From contig CANMHB010000006.1 of assembly GCA_947497485.1 (NCBI GenBank), positions 113,697-177,696 on the forward strand: DNA of 64,000 nucleotides. The letters are read 5' to 3'. Made by a program: the position numbers and the translations under genes. The stretch is from Flavobacteriales bacterium. GTDB lineage: Bacteria > Bacteroidota > Bacteroidia > Flavobacteriales_D > Crocinitomicaceae. The notes under the pieces were generated by a model. It was given only the letters and a program-made list of their open reading frames with translations, ran no database searches and was not told the origin of the DNA. This document shows positions 46,312 through 56,867 of this stretch, in pieces; the stretch's first letter is position 1, and each line of letters starts with the position of its first letter.

Positions 46312-47001
46312 TTAATTTGTTGTAAAATTTTTGTTAATTTTTATCGCTCTTGTCATTTCACGCTTCCCGGGTGGACCAGGCAAAGAATTCACTTCAAACC
46401 CCGCTTCTTTTAAATTCCGCTTAAATTGACCTTGAGCACAATAAGTAACCAAAACGCCGTTAGTCTTTAAAAGTTTAAACATTTTCACCATTATTTCTAG
46501 ATTCCACATTTCTGTCTGCACGCGAGGACCAAATGCATCGAAATAAATTAAATCAAATTTTTGATCAGATTCCCATTCTTCAATTGAACTTTTAATTTTT
46601 AACAGTTGAAAGTTTTCCGAAACATCTATAAATTGCCCCCATTTCGCATCCATTAAATCGAAATAAAATTGCTCACTTACCAATCCAAGTTGCCTTGAAT
46701 AAGCCATTTCAGAATAAATATGCTTATCCAATGGATAAGCTTCAAGTCCAACATATTGGATTACTTGATTCGAATCCTTTGATCTCAAATAAGATAAAAA
46801 TGCATTCAATCCAGTACCGAATCCCATTTCGAATATTGAAATTGAATCGCGATGCATTAAAAAATCTAATCCATTTTTTATGAAAACATGATTTGCTTCC
46901 TGAATAGCTCCATGAAAAGAATGGTAATTTTCATCAAAGTCAGGTAAATAAATGGTTTTAGAACCATCTTTTGTTGTTCTTATTTCGATGTTTTTATTCA
47001 T
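46312..47001 (-). CDS. mnmD: tRNA (mnm5s2U34)-methyltransferase MnmD
   Basis: This 229-residue SAM enzyme corresponds to the methyltransferase half of MnmC and acts in wobble-uridine modification. It has SAM motif FEMGFGTGLNAFLSYL, then DLIYFDAFGPRVQTEMWN and VLVTYCAQGQFKRNLKEAGF, ending PGPPGKREMTRA. There is no oxidase domain, so it is the stand-alone form found in many bacteria. It overlaps the O-methyltransferase gene by four bases. Confidence 0.9.
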   Translation of the reverse strand: MNKNIEIRTTKDGSKTIYLPDFDENYHSFHGAIQEANHVFIKNGLDFLMHRDSISIFEMGFGTGLNAFLSYLRSKDSNQVIQYVGLEAYPLDKHIYSEMAYSRQLGLVSEQFYFDLMDAKWGQFIDVSENFQLLKIKSSIEEWESDQKFDLIYFDAFGPRVQTEMWNLEIMVKMFKLLKTNGVLVTYCAQGQFKRNLKEAGFEVNSLPGPPGKREMTRAIKINKNFTTN

Positions 47002-47636
47002 TTTTTACGAGCGATCATAAGTCCATCCCGGATTGGTAATAAAACTTCCTCAACACGAGAATCTTCATGTACCATTCGGTTATATTCTCTTAAAAGTTCC
47101 GTGTCTTTATCCATTTTTGATGAATCAACTACTTTTCCTGACCAAAGAACGTTATCAGCTATTATGTAACCTCCTTTTTCAACCGAATCAAAAACCAAAT
47201 TGTAGTAATTGACATAGTTCAATTTATCAGCATCGATAAACACAATATCCCATTTTTCATTCAGACTTGGAATAATTCTAATTGCATCACCAACAAAATA
47301 TTTCAATTTCATTCTATTATCCGAATGATCAAAATAACCCTGTACTCTTGTTTCGAGTTCCTCATTTACATCAATTGTAAAAAGTAATCCATCCTCAGTC
47401 AACCCTTCAGCCAAACAAAGAGCAGAGTATCCAGTATAAGTTCCGATTTCAAGAATTCGCCTCGGTTTTATCATTTTAGAAAACATGCTCAATACGCGCC
47501 CCTGAAAATGTCCGCTTAACATACGCGGTTGAAGAACTTCTAGATTTGTTTCTCGATTTATTTTTTGGAGAAGTTCGCTCTCCTTTGAAGTATGTCTGCA
47601 AACATAATCATCGATTTTATGGTCTATGAAATCCAT
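46998..47636 (-). CDS. Class I SAM O-methyltransferase (COMT-like)
   Basis: This 212-residue protein of the catechol-O-methyltransferase-like family has ILEIGTYTGYSALCLAEGL (SAM), IVFIDADKLNYVNYYNLVFD (metal/SAM) and IIADNVLWSGKVV. It probably methylates a small catechol-like or other acceptor; the acceptor is unknown. The mnmD gene starts inside its final codons. Confidence 0.88.
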   Translation of the reverse strand: MDFIDHKIDDYVCRHTSKESELLQKINRETNLEVLQPRMLSGHFQGRVLSMFSKMIKPRRILEIGTYTGYSALCLAEGLTEDGLLFTIDVNEELETRVQGYFDHSDNRMKLKYFVGDAIRIIPSLNEKWDIVFIDADKLNYVNYYNLVFDSVEKGGYIIADNVLWSGKVVDSSKMDKDTELLREYNRMVHEDSRVEEVLLPIRDGLMIARKK

Positions 47637-47717
47637 ATCATTTTTTTGATAAAGTTACAATGAATAAAGTAAGTTAAATCAACTGAATAGATAAACTCGG
47701 AAAATTAAATTGCATTT

Positions 47718-50700
47718 TTAGTTAGTCCGAATTAGTGTAAAATGACCGTGTCCTTTAAATACCTGACCGAAATTATCTTGAATTTCATATCGATAAAAAT
47801 AGACTCCATCTTTGGCATCTTTACCATCGATTGTGCCATCCCATGATTCATTTGCTCCAAGGGTCAACATTGTATTTCCCCATCTATTTTGAATATCAAC
47901 TTTTACTGCAGATGCATTTTTTACAATAATTTGCCATTCATCATTTATTCCGTCATTATTAACTGTGAAAACATTCGGAACATTAATTTCAACATCTGGA
48001 GTTAAAACGATTACAGTAATAAAGGAAGAATCAGCGCATATGCCATTGGAAGCATTCAGTTCAATAGTATAAGTTCCAGGAGCAGTATATGACTGAGTCT
48101 GATCAGATAGGTCATTTGACAAAGTCGTTACTCCATTACCAAAATTCCAATTATAGGTCAATGCATTTGCACTTGTATTTATGAAAGTGAAAATATCTCC
48201 TGGGAAACCGTTTAATGGATTCGCAGATACAATGGCATCTGGAACTGGCAAAACAACAATATTTAAGTCATCGGTATCTTCACAACCATTTGCATCAACT
48301 CCTGTTACAGTGTATAATCCTGATGCATTAGGCGTAAAATTTTGTCCATTTGTTATCGTGTTTGGATTCCAATTGTACACTTGTGCTCCATTGGCCGACA
48401 GCGTGACTGTCTCACCAGCACATATTGTTACATCTTGACCTGCATTCACTATTGGTAATGGGTATATTGTTATCGTATTTGATATTGTATCAGTACAGCC
48501 ATTAGTTGTACCAACAACGAGCTCGACATCGAACGACCCTGCTGTAAGAAATGTATTAGTTGGATTTTCTAATGAACTTGTATTTCCATCCTGAAAATTC
48601 CATTCCCAATTTGTTACATTGGTAGAGGACAAATCACTAAAGCTTGAAACATCTCCCAAACAGACATTGGTGCTTGAGAAGTCTGCAGTTGCTCCCGGAT
48701 TCACCGTGATTTGAGTTGTTATTGTGTCTGCACAACCAGAAACAGTAGTCACAACTAAGGATACAATGTATTGACCAGCAGCAGAATAATCATAGGATGG
48801 ATTTTGTATCGTCGAGGTTCCAGATCCATCACCAAAATCCCATTGCCAAGATGAAATTGAACCTAATGATTCAACTGTTGATTGATCTGTAAAAACAGAT
48901 GGGTTATTTTGACAAACATCATTTGAAGAGAAAATTGCCGTTGGAATGCTTACAGGTGTTTCTGTTCCTATGAGAGTTGATAATCCAGCAATTTGAGCAG
49001 CATTAAAAGTTCCATTCTGACCTGGAGACATACCACTTTGTCCACCTGTTCCTGCAGCAGCTCCATTGACTTGAGTTACACCGCTATATGAGTTGACTTG
49101 AGAATAAAAAAACTTAATACGACCACCGCCGCCGCCGCCGCCGCCTTCTTTAGTGGCACTATTTTGTCCAATACCACCTTTCGCATTTATAGTACCCGAA
49201 CCAGTTAAATAATCGGATGTCACTAAAACACCACCTCCAGCTCCTCCGCCTCCAGCTTCCTCATTGCAAGAATTGGCATCACCAGGGTTTCCTTGAACAT
49301 TTAATGTTCCATTCAATTGTACTAAACTCCCAAAAAGTTGCAAATTACCTCCTCCTCTAGCACCATTACAATCTGAATTTCCTCCACCAGAACCCATGTC
49401 AGTATCTAGACCTGTTAACGTGCCATATGCTGCTCCTCCGTTGTTACTTCCACCGCCACCGCCATTTCCACCATAGGCTCCACCACCTCCACCAACAGAA
49501 CCATTGCCTGTTGATCCCGCTCCCGGACCCGCTTGCGTTGCATATCCTTTTCCTTGTCCATCAAAAACACCGTCAAAAACTATTTTCCTTGCATTTAAAA
49601 TTACCGGTTGGGCATTTGTTGTCGTTACCGTAACTCCAGCAGGAACATTTATCCAATCAAATATTTGTGTACCTGCCAAATTTTGACCGTTCGTTGCCGT
49701 TAATACACTTGGAAACATTGCATTTGCAGCACCGGTAAAAGGAGCTGCACCTGAAGGAGCTGTAGCATTTCCATATTTCATGAAAATTGTTAAACTTCCA
49801 CCAGGAGAGATGGGCGGAAGTCGAACCCAAATATTAGTTTGAGGGGTATTTATTCCACTTTCAATGTAATACGGTATCACATTTGTACAAACACCTTCAA
49901 TGAAACGAATATCATTTCCATTCGCTTGCATTTTATTTTGAGAAATTGGCGTTTGTGTATCTAAAATTAAAAGCGTTTGCAAATTACCTGTGGTTGCCAA
50001 GGCAGTATTATTCGTAATAGTTATTGGCATAATGTAATCCCAACCATCGTATGGGCAACAAATCCCTGCTATTTGAGGAGCACAGTTCTGAGTCGTAATA
50101 TTCAAAGGTTCAGAATCTGAACAACCATATTGATCGGTTGCTACAGCAGTTAGTGTTATATCATTTTGCGGGTTATAAGTTAATGGAGATCCCGTACCGA
50201 TGGAATTATTATTAGCATCTAACCAGGAATATGTGTAGGGCGAAGAGCCTAATATAGTTGTTGCTGTAAGCTGAACAGGATCACCCTGGCAAACATTTTG
50301 AGCACTAACAGCAGGTGTAATTTGTGGACATAGATTGACTTTAATCAAGGATGCATATGCGGCAGGGTTTGCGCAAAAACCAGTTGGACCGAGGTAAACA
50401 TCATTCCACAAACCATTCGCCATTTGGATAATTGCGCCATCCTCCCCGTCTGTTGAAGGAAAACATGAAGAATTACTTGGTTCACCCGCATTCCAATTTG
50501 TGAAGTTACAGTTACCTCCATCGGCCCACAGCCAAGTCCCCTCGTTGGCTTGATCCGACAAACCTATCCAAAGACCACCAGAAACACCAGCCGCAACGGC
50601 TGCATTCCATACAGCATTATTCTCAGCTAGGTCACAAACAGTTAATAACGTTGCACCAACAGCAGCAGCTTGTGATTGAGCGGTATTCCAACTATTGGTA

Positions 50701-51794
50701 GTATTCGGATTATAAAAATATAGGGCACAAGGATAGCCAGGAACATTTAAAGGCTGAAAACCAGCGCTTGCCATTGCCGCATTTATTTGTGTGATGTTGC
50801 ATGTGCTTGTAGGACAATCTTCCGTTAAAACAATTGTGGTATCCTTGATGCAACCATTATTATTGTTAATTGAAATTTGATAACTTCCAGCTGATAGGTT
50901 ATTTGCAGTATTTGAAGTATTATTTAACGGAATTGACCATGTATAGTTATAGTTTCCTGCTGGCGATGGATTGAAAGTAATCAATCCGTTATTACTTCCA
51001 CATGAAGGCTGAGTTACACTTACATTTAATTGAAATGTCTGAGACGAATTATTACAAGTTCCGCTGTTACAATTATTGGTTCCAGCAATAGATGGATTAA
51101 TATTTCTTTGCCAAGCACCTCCATCTGGAATACGACTAAAGGTTAAGCCTGTTGATGTAATGTCCTGCACATAATTAATTTCAGTGGATAAAATCATTTG
51201 ACTTGCGGACTTTAAAACGCCATTGAAACAAGCAGATGGAGAACAAGGAGCCAAACTAAATGCAACATCTGTGGTCAGCGTAACTTGCTGTCCTGCGCTG
51301 AATGTCCAAAAAATGGCATCAACTACATTTCCACTTGGATCATATAAAGCAATCCAACCAGCTGTATTTTCTAAAAACCATCTTGTACTTTCTAAACACA
51401 AATTATTTTGACCAACAAAATTTGACAAAGGAAAATCAACACTTCCAGCTGTAGCACTAGAATTAGGCCCACCAACAACAATGTGACCAAGAGGTGGTAT
51501 AACGGTGCCTGAGGGGAAGGCGAATGCACCTCCAACATTTATACCCGCAGAAACATTTCCATTCTGTGTTCTAGAAGCGAGTATGTAACAACTAATATCA
51601 ACCGAGTTACATGAACTCGTGTTATATAATTCAATATATTCTTTTCCACATGCTGAACTAGCAGGATCAACCAAAGTTTGGTCGCAAGCTGTGGAGGCAG
51701 CTGAAGGCTTTGGCATGACCTCGTTGATAACAACTTGTGAATCGACAATTAAAATAAAAACTGTTATGTTTAAAAAACAAAATAACCATTTCAT
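47718..51794 (-). CDS. Large multidomain T9SS type B surface protein
   Basis: This 1358-residue protein has a signal peptide. In order it carries a lamin-tail-like domain (about 20-240), a SprB-type repeat (about 250-330), a C-type-lectin-like domain (about 335-490; LWIGLSDQANEGTWLWADG), an Ig-like region, a DUF2341 domain (about 580-690), a very Gly-rich region (about 730-920), PKD and Ig-like modules to about 1260, and a CHU_C type B sorting domain (about 1267-1358; VPNVFTVNNDGINDEWQI, RWGNTMLTLG). It is a surface adhesin-type protein; carbohydrate binding by the lectin part is inference. The nearest PorP/SprF gene is over 8 kb away. Confidence 0.87.
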   Translation of the reverse strand: MKWLFCFLNITVFILIVDSQVVINEVMPKPSAASTACDQTLVDPASSACGKEYIELYNTSSCNSVDISCYILASRTQNGNVSAGINVGGAFAFPSGTVIPPLGHIVVGGPNSSATAGSVDFPLSNFVGQNNLCLESTRWFLENTAGWIALYDPSGNVVDAIFWTFSAGQQVTLTTDVAFSLAPCSPSACFNGVLKSASQMILSTEINYVQDITSTGLTFSRIPDGGAWQRNINPSIAGTNNCNSGTCNNSSQTFQLNVSVTQPSCGSNNGLITFNPSPAGNYNYTWSIPLNNTSNTANNLSAGSYQISINNNNGCIKDTTIVLTEDCPTSTCNITQINAAMASAGFQPLNVPGYPCALYFYNPNTTNSWNTAQSQAAAVGATLLTVCDLAENNAVWNAAVAAGVSGGLWIGLSDQANEGTWLWADGGNCNFTNWNAGEPSNSSCFPSTDGEDGAIIQMANGLWNDVYLGPTGFCANPAAYASLIKVNLCPQITPAVSAQNVCQGDPVQLTATTILGSSPYTYSWLDANNNSIGTGSPLTYNPQNDITLTAVATDQYGCSDSEPLNITTQNCAPQIAGICCPYDGWDYIMPITITNNTALATTGNLQTLLILDTQTPISQNKMQANGNDIRFIEGVCTNVIPYYIESGINTPQTNIWVRLPPISPGGSLTIFMKYGNATAPSGAAPFTGAANAMFPSVLTATNGQNLAGTQIFDWINVPAGVTVTTTNAQPVILNARKIVFDGVFDGQGKGYATQAGPGAGSTGNGSVGGGGGAYGGNGGGGGSNNGGAAYGTLTGLDTDMGSGGGNSDCNGARGGGNLQLFGSLVQLNGTLNVQGNPGDANSCNEEAGGGGAGGGVLVTSDYLTGSGTINAKGGIGQNSATKEGGGGGGGGRIKFFYSQVNSYSGVTQVNGAAAGTGGQSGMSPGQNGTFNAAQIAGLSTLIGTETPVSIPTAIFSSNDVCQNNPSVFTDQSTVESLGSISSWQWDFGDGSGTSTIQNPSYDYSAAGQYIVSLVVTTVSGCADTITTQITVNPGATADFSSTNVCLGDVSSFSDLSSTNVTNWEWNFQDGNTSSLENPTNTFLTAGSFDVELVVGTTNGCTDTISNTITIYPLPIVNAGQDVTICAGETVTLSANGAQVYNWNPNTITNGQNFTPNASGLYTVTGVDANGCEDTDDLNIVVLPVPDAIVSANPLNGFPGDIFTFINTSANALTYNWNFGNGVTTLSNDLSDQTQSYTAPGTYTIELNASNGICADSSFITVIVLTPDVEINVPNVFTVNNDGINDEWQIIVKNASAVKVDIQNRWGNTMLTLGANESWDGTIDGKDAKDGVYFYRYEIQDNFGQVFKGHGHFTLIRTN
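49126..49145. repeat. (CCG)n microsatellite in the Gly-rich region
   Basis: Six CCG units plus CC in an otherwise AT-rich window encode a run of Gly on the minus strand inside the T9SS surface protein. Slippage there would change the Gly count or the frame. Confidence 0.85.
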
Positions 51795-51843
51795 ACGCCC
51801 TGATTTATTTTATTGGTAAGCGAATATTTTTCTTCAAATACCA

Positions 51844-51851
51844 CAAATATA
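51844..51851 (-). promoter_or_regulatory. Putative -7 element of the T9SS surface protein gene
   Basis: The minus strand reads TATATTTG, an exact TAnnTTTG match 49 bases before ATG 51794. There is no convincing -33. Confidence 0.33.
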
Positions 51852-51919
51852 CTTGAGAAATATTTTAAAGAATAAAAAAATAAAATTATTGAACCTAGTA
51901 AATTTTCAAATTTTAATAA

Positions 51920-54730
51920 CTATTTTTTCTTTCTTTCCAAATTAAATCCTATAGTAGTATAGATCATTCTTCCAATCATTGGCCCACCAAAAATTTCTCT
52001 ACGTTTCTGATTTAATAAATTGGAACTTCCAACACGTACGATTAACTCATTATCTTTTACAGTAAAAGGATAATTAAATTGTAAATCCCATACGGTGTAT
52101 GCGTTAATTCGTCCTGTTCCAAACGTACTTTGCCATTCAAAACCATCTACATATTGGAAACTTGTCGTGAAACCCAAGTTTTTCCAAACATTTTTTCCTG
52201 AAATACCAACATTTACTTTGTGTGGTGTTGTATTAAATCCAGGTATTAAATCCTCCTCTAATGTTTCTGTTAAAAGCTGAGCATAAGTGTAGTTTATGTT
52301 TGCCTGATATTTTTTTGAGACTGAGTATGAAATTCCAATACCTGCGCCTAGTGAATTTACTTTTTTCTGGCTATTTACTGGAACTTGGTAAACCTTATAT
52401 TGATTCGTTATTATCGCGTCAAAACCACTTTCTTCTCCTGCTAAAGCACCATTTTCTGGACTAACAATCCTAACATCTGCTATGAAATTAGTATACTCAT
52501 TAAAATAAAAATCAGCATCAATAAACAATTTGTTTTTAAACATACCTCGATAACCTACTTCAATTGTTTTAACCTGCTCAGGTTGCAGTTTGCCATATTC
52601 TTTAGCTTGTAAAAGTTCATGTTCTACAGCATTTAAATCTCCATTGACTGCATCAAGACTGTCCTTAAATTGCGTAACGGAATTTAAGGTATAAACATTA
52701 TTAATTCCGTTCAAATTGCCAATTAATGTAATTGGACCTAAATTTAGATTGATAAATTGATTTTGAAGAGTTGGAGTCCTGAAAGCCGATTGGGCTCCAA
52801 TTCGAATGTTATGGGATTTTAAGTTATAAGCTACACTTAAACGAGGTGAAAACTGCGGTTCAAAATTTTGATTTTTATCAACCCTAACGGAGCCAATAAC
52901 ACGAATTTTATCATTCCAAAAACGCTTACTCGCTTGCAAAAAAGCGCCTGCTTCCCATAAACTCAATTTATTAAATTGGGCATCTGGATTGGCAGAACCA
53001 TCCGACAATGTATCTGCTGGATTTATTAAAGTATCATTAAAAATTGTACCAAAGGAATTAGGAGAGAAATACCTAAAATTACCACCAACCATTAAATCCA
53101 TCCACTTAATTTTTGAAAAACTATATTGTCCATCAATGTGATAAAGTGCAGACCGATCGACGAATTTTGAACCTTTTTGTAAATCAGCACTATTTATAAT
53201 CTGGGATCTCAGACTATCATAGGCTGAAGTTCCTGGACTATACCAAGATGAATCTGCAGCAAGCAATCCAGCTGCCATCGCCGTTTCTACATCACTTACA
53301 GAAGCGTCATTATCATAATCGTTCGTCAAATCACCTAAAGTTTCAAAGAAAGACTTTAAATAAGTTGGAACCCAGTTATCACCGATGGATGCTTTCGAAA
53401 TATTTATACCCGTAAAAACAGCGTCATATGAATTACCGGCATTTTCTAGTGTTGCGTATGCTTTTATCAAATGATTTTTACCTGACCATTCCAGTTTGTG
53501 CTGATGAAATAAAATATCATTAATAGAATAGCGATTTGCACCCTGATAAATAGCTGTTCCCATTCCAAATTTTCCTGTGTATGAAATTTGACTATTTTCA
53601 TTTAGTTTATAATGCAAACCAAGGCTCGATTTAAAACTTTGCACATCGTTATCTGCTAAATCTGTTTCAAGATAACCTGGAGCTACGATCTCTTTCACAT
53701 TTAAACCAACTTGACCAACCACTGGATTAAATTCGATATAATTGTTCAAGGCTAACCATTGATCTTGATCTTCTTGTGATAACGTTTGATCATATTGTAA
53801 TTGAGAAACAATACTACTCAAATTTACATTAGCACTTATATCTCCATACGTATTTGCAGATTTATCATTCGCAATCCAATCTTTCATCTGCATGTATGAA
53901 GCCGTAAATTTAAGCGCCAGTTTTTCCTTTTTGTCCAATGTTTGAGCAAATCTAAAATTTCCTTCAAGTAGGTTTCTTGATCCCGTCTTCAATTCTGCCG
54001 AAACCCCTTGAAAACGATAAGGATCTTTTGATATCATGTTAACAACACCCTGAAAAGCATTTGCTCCATACAAAGCCGAAGCCGGACCAGTTATGACTTC
54101 AACACTTTGCAAATCCAGAGGATTCGCTCCAACTAGGTTTCCGACCGGAAAATTAAGACCAGGCGCTTGATTATCCATTCCATCAACAAATTGGACAACA
54201 CGAACAGGTGCCGTAGAATTAAAACCACGCATATTAACGGCTTGAAAACCAGCACTTGAGGTTGAAATATCAACTCCTTTTAAATTCTTAAATCCATCAT
54301 AAAAATTACCACTTGAAGTAGATAGAATTTCTTTTGCCGACAGTTTTTGAATACTTACTGGAGATTCAAAAATACGTTCTGAAACCCTCGAACTTGTAAC
54401 AACGATTTCATTTAAAGCTCTATCAATCGGTTTCATGGATATTTTAATCGATGTCGAACTCTTGTTAACAATTACTTCTTGTTCTGTGTAACTTTCAGCA
54501 CGAACTAACAAAGTGTATTCACTAGTATTATTAGAAAAATCTAATTCCAATTTAAATTTCCCATCAACATCAGTAACAACACCTGAATTTTTACCTTTTA
54601 CAATAACCTTTGCGAGTGGAATTCCTTGAGAATTTGATGCATCAATAACCTCACCTGAAAAATTTGCAATTTGGGAAAATACATTATTTACCCAAACAAA
54701 AACTACGATAAACAGAACTTTTTTAGTCAT
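51920..54730 (-). CDS. TonB-dependent receptor with carboxypeptidase-regulatory-like domain
   Basis: This 936-residue outer-membrane receptor has a signal peptide (VLFIVVFVWVNNVFSQ) and a carboxypeptidase-D-regulatory-like domain (about 20-100; GIPLAKVIVKGKNSGVVTDV). The plug (about 120-235) includes VNMRGFNSTAPVRVVQFVDG and GPASALYGANAFQGVVNMI. A long barrel ends in an aromatic-rich strand. It imports a TonB-energised ligand. The ligand is unknown, and no SusD-like partner is adjacent. Confidence 0.93.
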   Translation of the reverse strand: MTKKVLFIVVFVWVNNVFSQIANFSGEVIDASNSQGIPLAKVIVKGKNSGVVTDVDGKFKLELDFSNNTSEYTLLVRAESYTEQEVIVNKSSTSIKISMKPIDRALNEIVVTSSRVSERIFESPVSIQKLSAKEILSTSSGNFYDGFKNLKGVDISTSSAGFQAVNMRGFNSTAPVRVVQFVDGMDNQAPGLNFPVGNLVGANPLDLQSVEVITGPASALYGANAFQGVVNMISKDPYRFQGVSAELKTGSRNLLEGNFRFAQTLDKKEKLALKFTASYMQMKDWIANDKSANTYGDISANVNLSSIVSQLQYDQTLSQEDQDQWLALNNYIEFNPVVGQVGLNVKEIVAPGYLETDLADNDVQSFKSSLGLHYKLNENSQISYTGKFGMGTAIYQGANRYSINDILFHQHKLEWSGKNHLIKAYATLENAGNSYDAVFTGINISKASIGDNWVPTYLKSFFETLGDLTNDYDNDASVSDVETAMAAGLLAADSSWYSPGTSAYDSLRSQIINSADLQKGSKFVDRSALYHIDGQYSFSKIKWMDLMVGGNFRYFSPNSFGTIFNDTLINPADTLSDGSANPDAQFNKLSLWEAGAFLQASKRFWNDKIRVIGSVRVDKNQNFEPQFSPRLSVAYNLKSHNIRIGAQSAFRTPTLQNQFINLNLGPITLIGNLNGINNVYTLNSVTQFKDSLDAVNGDLNAVEHELLQAKEYGKLQPEQVKTIEVGYRGMFKNKLFIDADFYFNEYTNFIADVRIVSPENGALAGEESGFDAIITNQYKVYQVPVNSQKKVNSLGAGIGISYSVSKKYQANINYTYAQLLTETLEEDLIPGFNTTPHKVNVGISGKNVWKNLGFTTSFQYVDGFEWQSTFGTGRINAYTVWDLQFNYPFTVKDNELIVRVGSSNLLNQKRREIFGGPMIGRMIYTTIGFNLERKKK

Positions 54731-54886
54731 AAATCAAGAGGAAAAAATAAATCGATAATAAAAATAGTTTTTTATTAAAAAGTTGAGATCAAAAAATAAT
54801 GATTGAAATAAAATGTATATGAAATGTATAACAACAAATCAATTATTCCATGAAAACTTTATAAAAAGATCTATTCGAATTACTAA

Positions 54887-55711
54887 TTAACCTAATGCGA
54901 CATCCAAAATCATCATAACTAAAAAGCCACCGATGAAGCCAAGAACGGCGACATCTGTATATTTGTCTCTTTGCGTTTCTGGTATTACCTCTTCCACAAC
55001 AACAAAAATCATTGCTCCTGCAGCAAATGCAAGAGCAAAGGGTAAAATTGGCTCCATGTATATCACTGCTACTGCACCAATAACTCCGGCAATTGGCTCT
55101 ACGATAGCAGATAATTGACCATACCAAAAACTTTTGAAGCGACTGGCTCCGGCTCGTCTTAGTGGCATAGCTACCGCAAAACCTTCTGGAAAATTCTGAA
55201 TTCCTATTCCAATAGCAAGCGTAATTGCTCCTGCAATTGTTGCTCCTTCTACTCCATGAGCTGCTGCGCCGAAAAGCACACCAACTGCAAGCCCTTCGGG
55301 AATATTGTGCAAGGTAATAGCCAGAACTAATAGCGTTGTTTTATGTAATTGTGTCTTTACACCTTCAGTCTCATGTTCAGCAAAATTAATATGTAAATGC
55401 GGTAAGCTTTTGTCTAAAAAAAACAGAAACAAGGCTCCAATTAGAAATCCTACTGCTGCAGGTAACCAAGGAAATGAAGGATATAATCGTTCGGACATTT
55501 CAATTGATGGCATGAGAAGAGACCAAAAACTTGCTGCGACCATAACTCCACCCGTAAATCCAAGCATCCCATCAAGTAAACCACGGTGCATTTTCTTAAA
55601 GAAAAAAACTAATGAAGCCCCTGCTGCTGTAACTAACCAAGTAAATGTGGTTGCCAAAAAAGCAGCGTATACTGGATGAATGGATTCAAAATAGCGCTCA
55701 ATTGCCTGCAT
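54887..55711 (-). CDS. ZIP family divalent metal transporter
   Basis: This 274-residue membrane protein has the two ZIP helices with metal ligands, HNIPEGLAVGVLFG and GIQNFPEGFAVAMPLR. An N-terminal part with GFTGGVMVAASFWSLLMPS and a His-containing loop (LPHLHINFAEHE) completes the family pattern. It imports zinc or another divalent metal across the inner membrane. It has a likely own promoter. Confidence 0.92.
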   Translation of the reverse strand: MQAIERYFESIHPVYAAFLATTFTWLVTAAGASLVFFFKKMHRGLLDGMLGFTGGVMVAASFWSLLMPSIEMSERLYPSFPWLPAAVGFLIGALFLFFLDKSLPHLHINFAEHETEGVKTQLHKTTLLVLAITLHNIPEGLAVGVLFGAAAHGVEGATIAGAITLAIGIGIQNFPEGFAVAMPLRRAGASRFKSFWYGQLSAIVEPIAGVIGAVAVIYMEPILPFALAFAAGAMIFVVVEEVIPETQRDKYTDVAVLGFIGGFLVMMILDVALG

Positions 55712-55726
55712 GCCTATTTAAACAAA

Positions 55727-55734
55727 CAAATATA
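55727..55734 (-). promoter_or_regulatory. Putative -7 element of the ZIP gene
   Basis: TATATTTG on the minus strand is an exact match, 15 bases before ATG 55711. A TTTG 22 bases further upstream (55760-55757) lies in the 3' end of the VWA gene. Confidence 0.38.
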
Positions 55735-55751
55735 GCCTAAGGTTTCATTTT

Positions 55752-56867
55752 TTATTCAAAACCCAAAGATTTTGCCTTTTCTTTTAAACTTTTTGATATT
55801 GCTGAACCAAAATCATCCTTTTCGCCAGTTTCATTTCTTTTTTTCTTTTCCTCATTAATAAACTTATCGCGTTCTATTGCTAAGCGACCAATTTCAGCTT
55901 GAATATCTTCTCGCTCTTTTGCTTTTTCTTTAATATATTTTTCTTGTTCTTCCTTCGTTTTTCCTTTTAATTCATTCGGTAATTCCTCATCTTTAATCTT
56001 GGATAAAAAAGTTGAATCAGCCTCGATGGCATCAACCACGTCCCAATCACCATTTTTGTATGCTGACTTTTTGGATTTTACAATAATTCGTTCAGAGGCA
56101 ACAGAATTACTCTGTTTAAATGCGTTCGCATCTTGCGCATGCTGGTTAGACTTATTATATTCATAATTAACACCATAACCGACGTATGTTCCATTCAGTT
56201 TTAAATTTTGTTGTTGAATTAAATCGTCGTAAGGAGTTTCGATATAAACAACTTTTTCATTCGAATTTATATTAAAGTATTCTCCGTTGGAACAAGTAGC
56301 GCCATCCTTCCATAATTCACGAATACCCTGAAGCGCATCTCCACAATAAATTGTATTAATAAAAACACCTTTTAGACTAGCTTTTGAACAAACCTCTTTG
56401 TAATTAATTGGTCCTTGATTAAATGGTTCATTACCTGCAATGTAGATCAATTTCAAATCCTGAGCATCGTTTGACCAATTCAAATCATCCAACGACTTTT
56501 GAATTACAGCTCCGCAAAATTCAGAACCTCCATTTGTACGAAGTGCAAATAACTTTTCAGAGACTACGTCTAAATTTGTTGTAAACGGTATTTGTTGACG
56601 TATAAAATTTGAGGATGCAGAGAGCCCATCGTTGCCATAATCATACATTGCAATTTCAAGCGAAGGTGTTTCCCCCGCATAACGTAATCCAGATACTTCA
56701 TTAACAATTGCCCAAATGCGAGATTTTGCTTGTTCAATTAATCCATCCATACTGTTCGATGTATCAAAGAGAATTACTAATTGCACTTTTCTTTTTTGTT
56801 GAACAATTTGAGCATTTACATCAAACATATGGAATGCAATACCAAAAATAAAAACAAGATTTTTCAT
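55752..56867 (-). CDS. Secreted von Willebrand factor A domain protein
   Basis: This 371-residue exported protein has a signal peptide (FIFGIAFHMFDVNAQ) and a VWA domain (about 25-215). MIDAS motif DTSNS is at 35-39 in LFDTSNSMDG, and the later LRTNGGSEFCGA fits the second metal-loop Thr. A charged, helical, Lys/Glu-rich tail (about 285-371) may form a coiled coil. The role is unknown; VWA domains bind metal-dependent partners. It precedes the ZIP gene by 40 bases. Confidence 0.8.
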   Translation of the reverse strand: MKNLVFIFGIAFHMFDVNAQIVQQKRKVQLVILFDTSNSMDGLIEQAKSRIWAIVNEVSGLRYAGETPSLEIAMYDYGNDGLSASSNFIRQQIPFTTNLDVVSEKLFALRTNGGSEFCGAVIQKSLDDLNWSNDAQDLKLIYIAGNEPFNQGPINYKEVCSKASLKGVFINTIYCGDALQGIRELWKDGATCSNGEYFNINSNEKVVYIETPYDDLIQQQNLKLNGTYVGYGVNYEYNKSNQHAQDANAFKQSNSVASERIIVKSKKSAYKNGDWDVVDAIEADSTFLSKIKDEELPNELKGKTKEEQEKYIKEKAKEREDIQAEIGRLAIERDKFINEEKKKRNETGEKDDFGSAISKSLKEKAKSLGFE

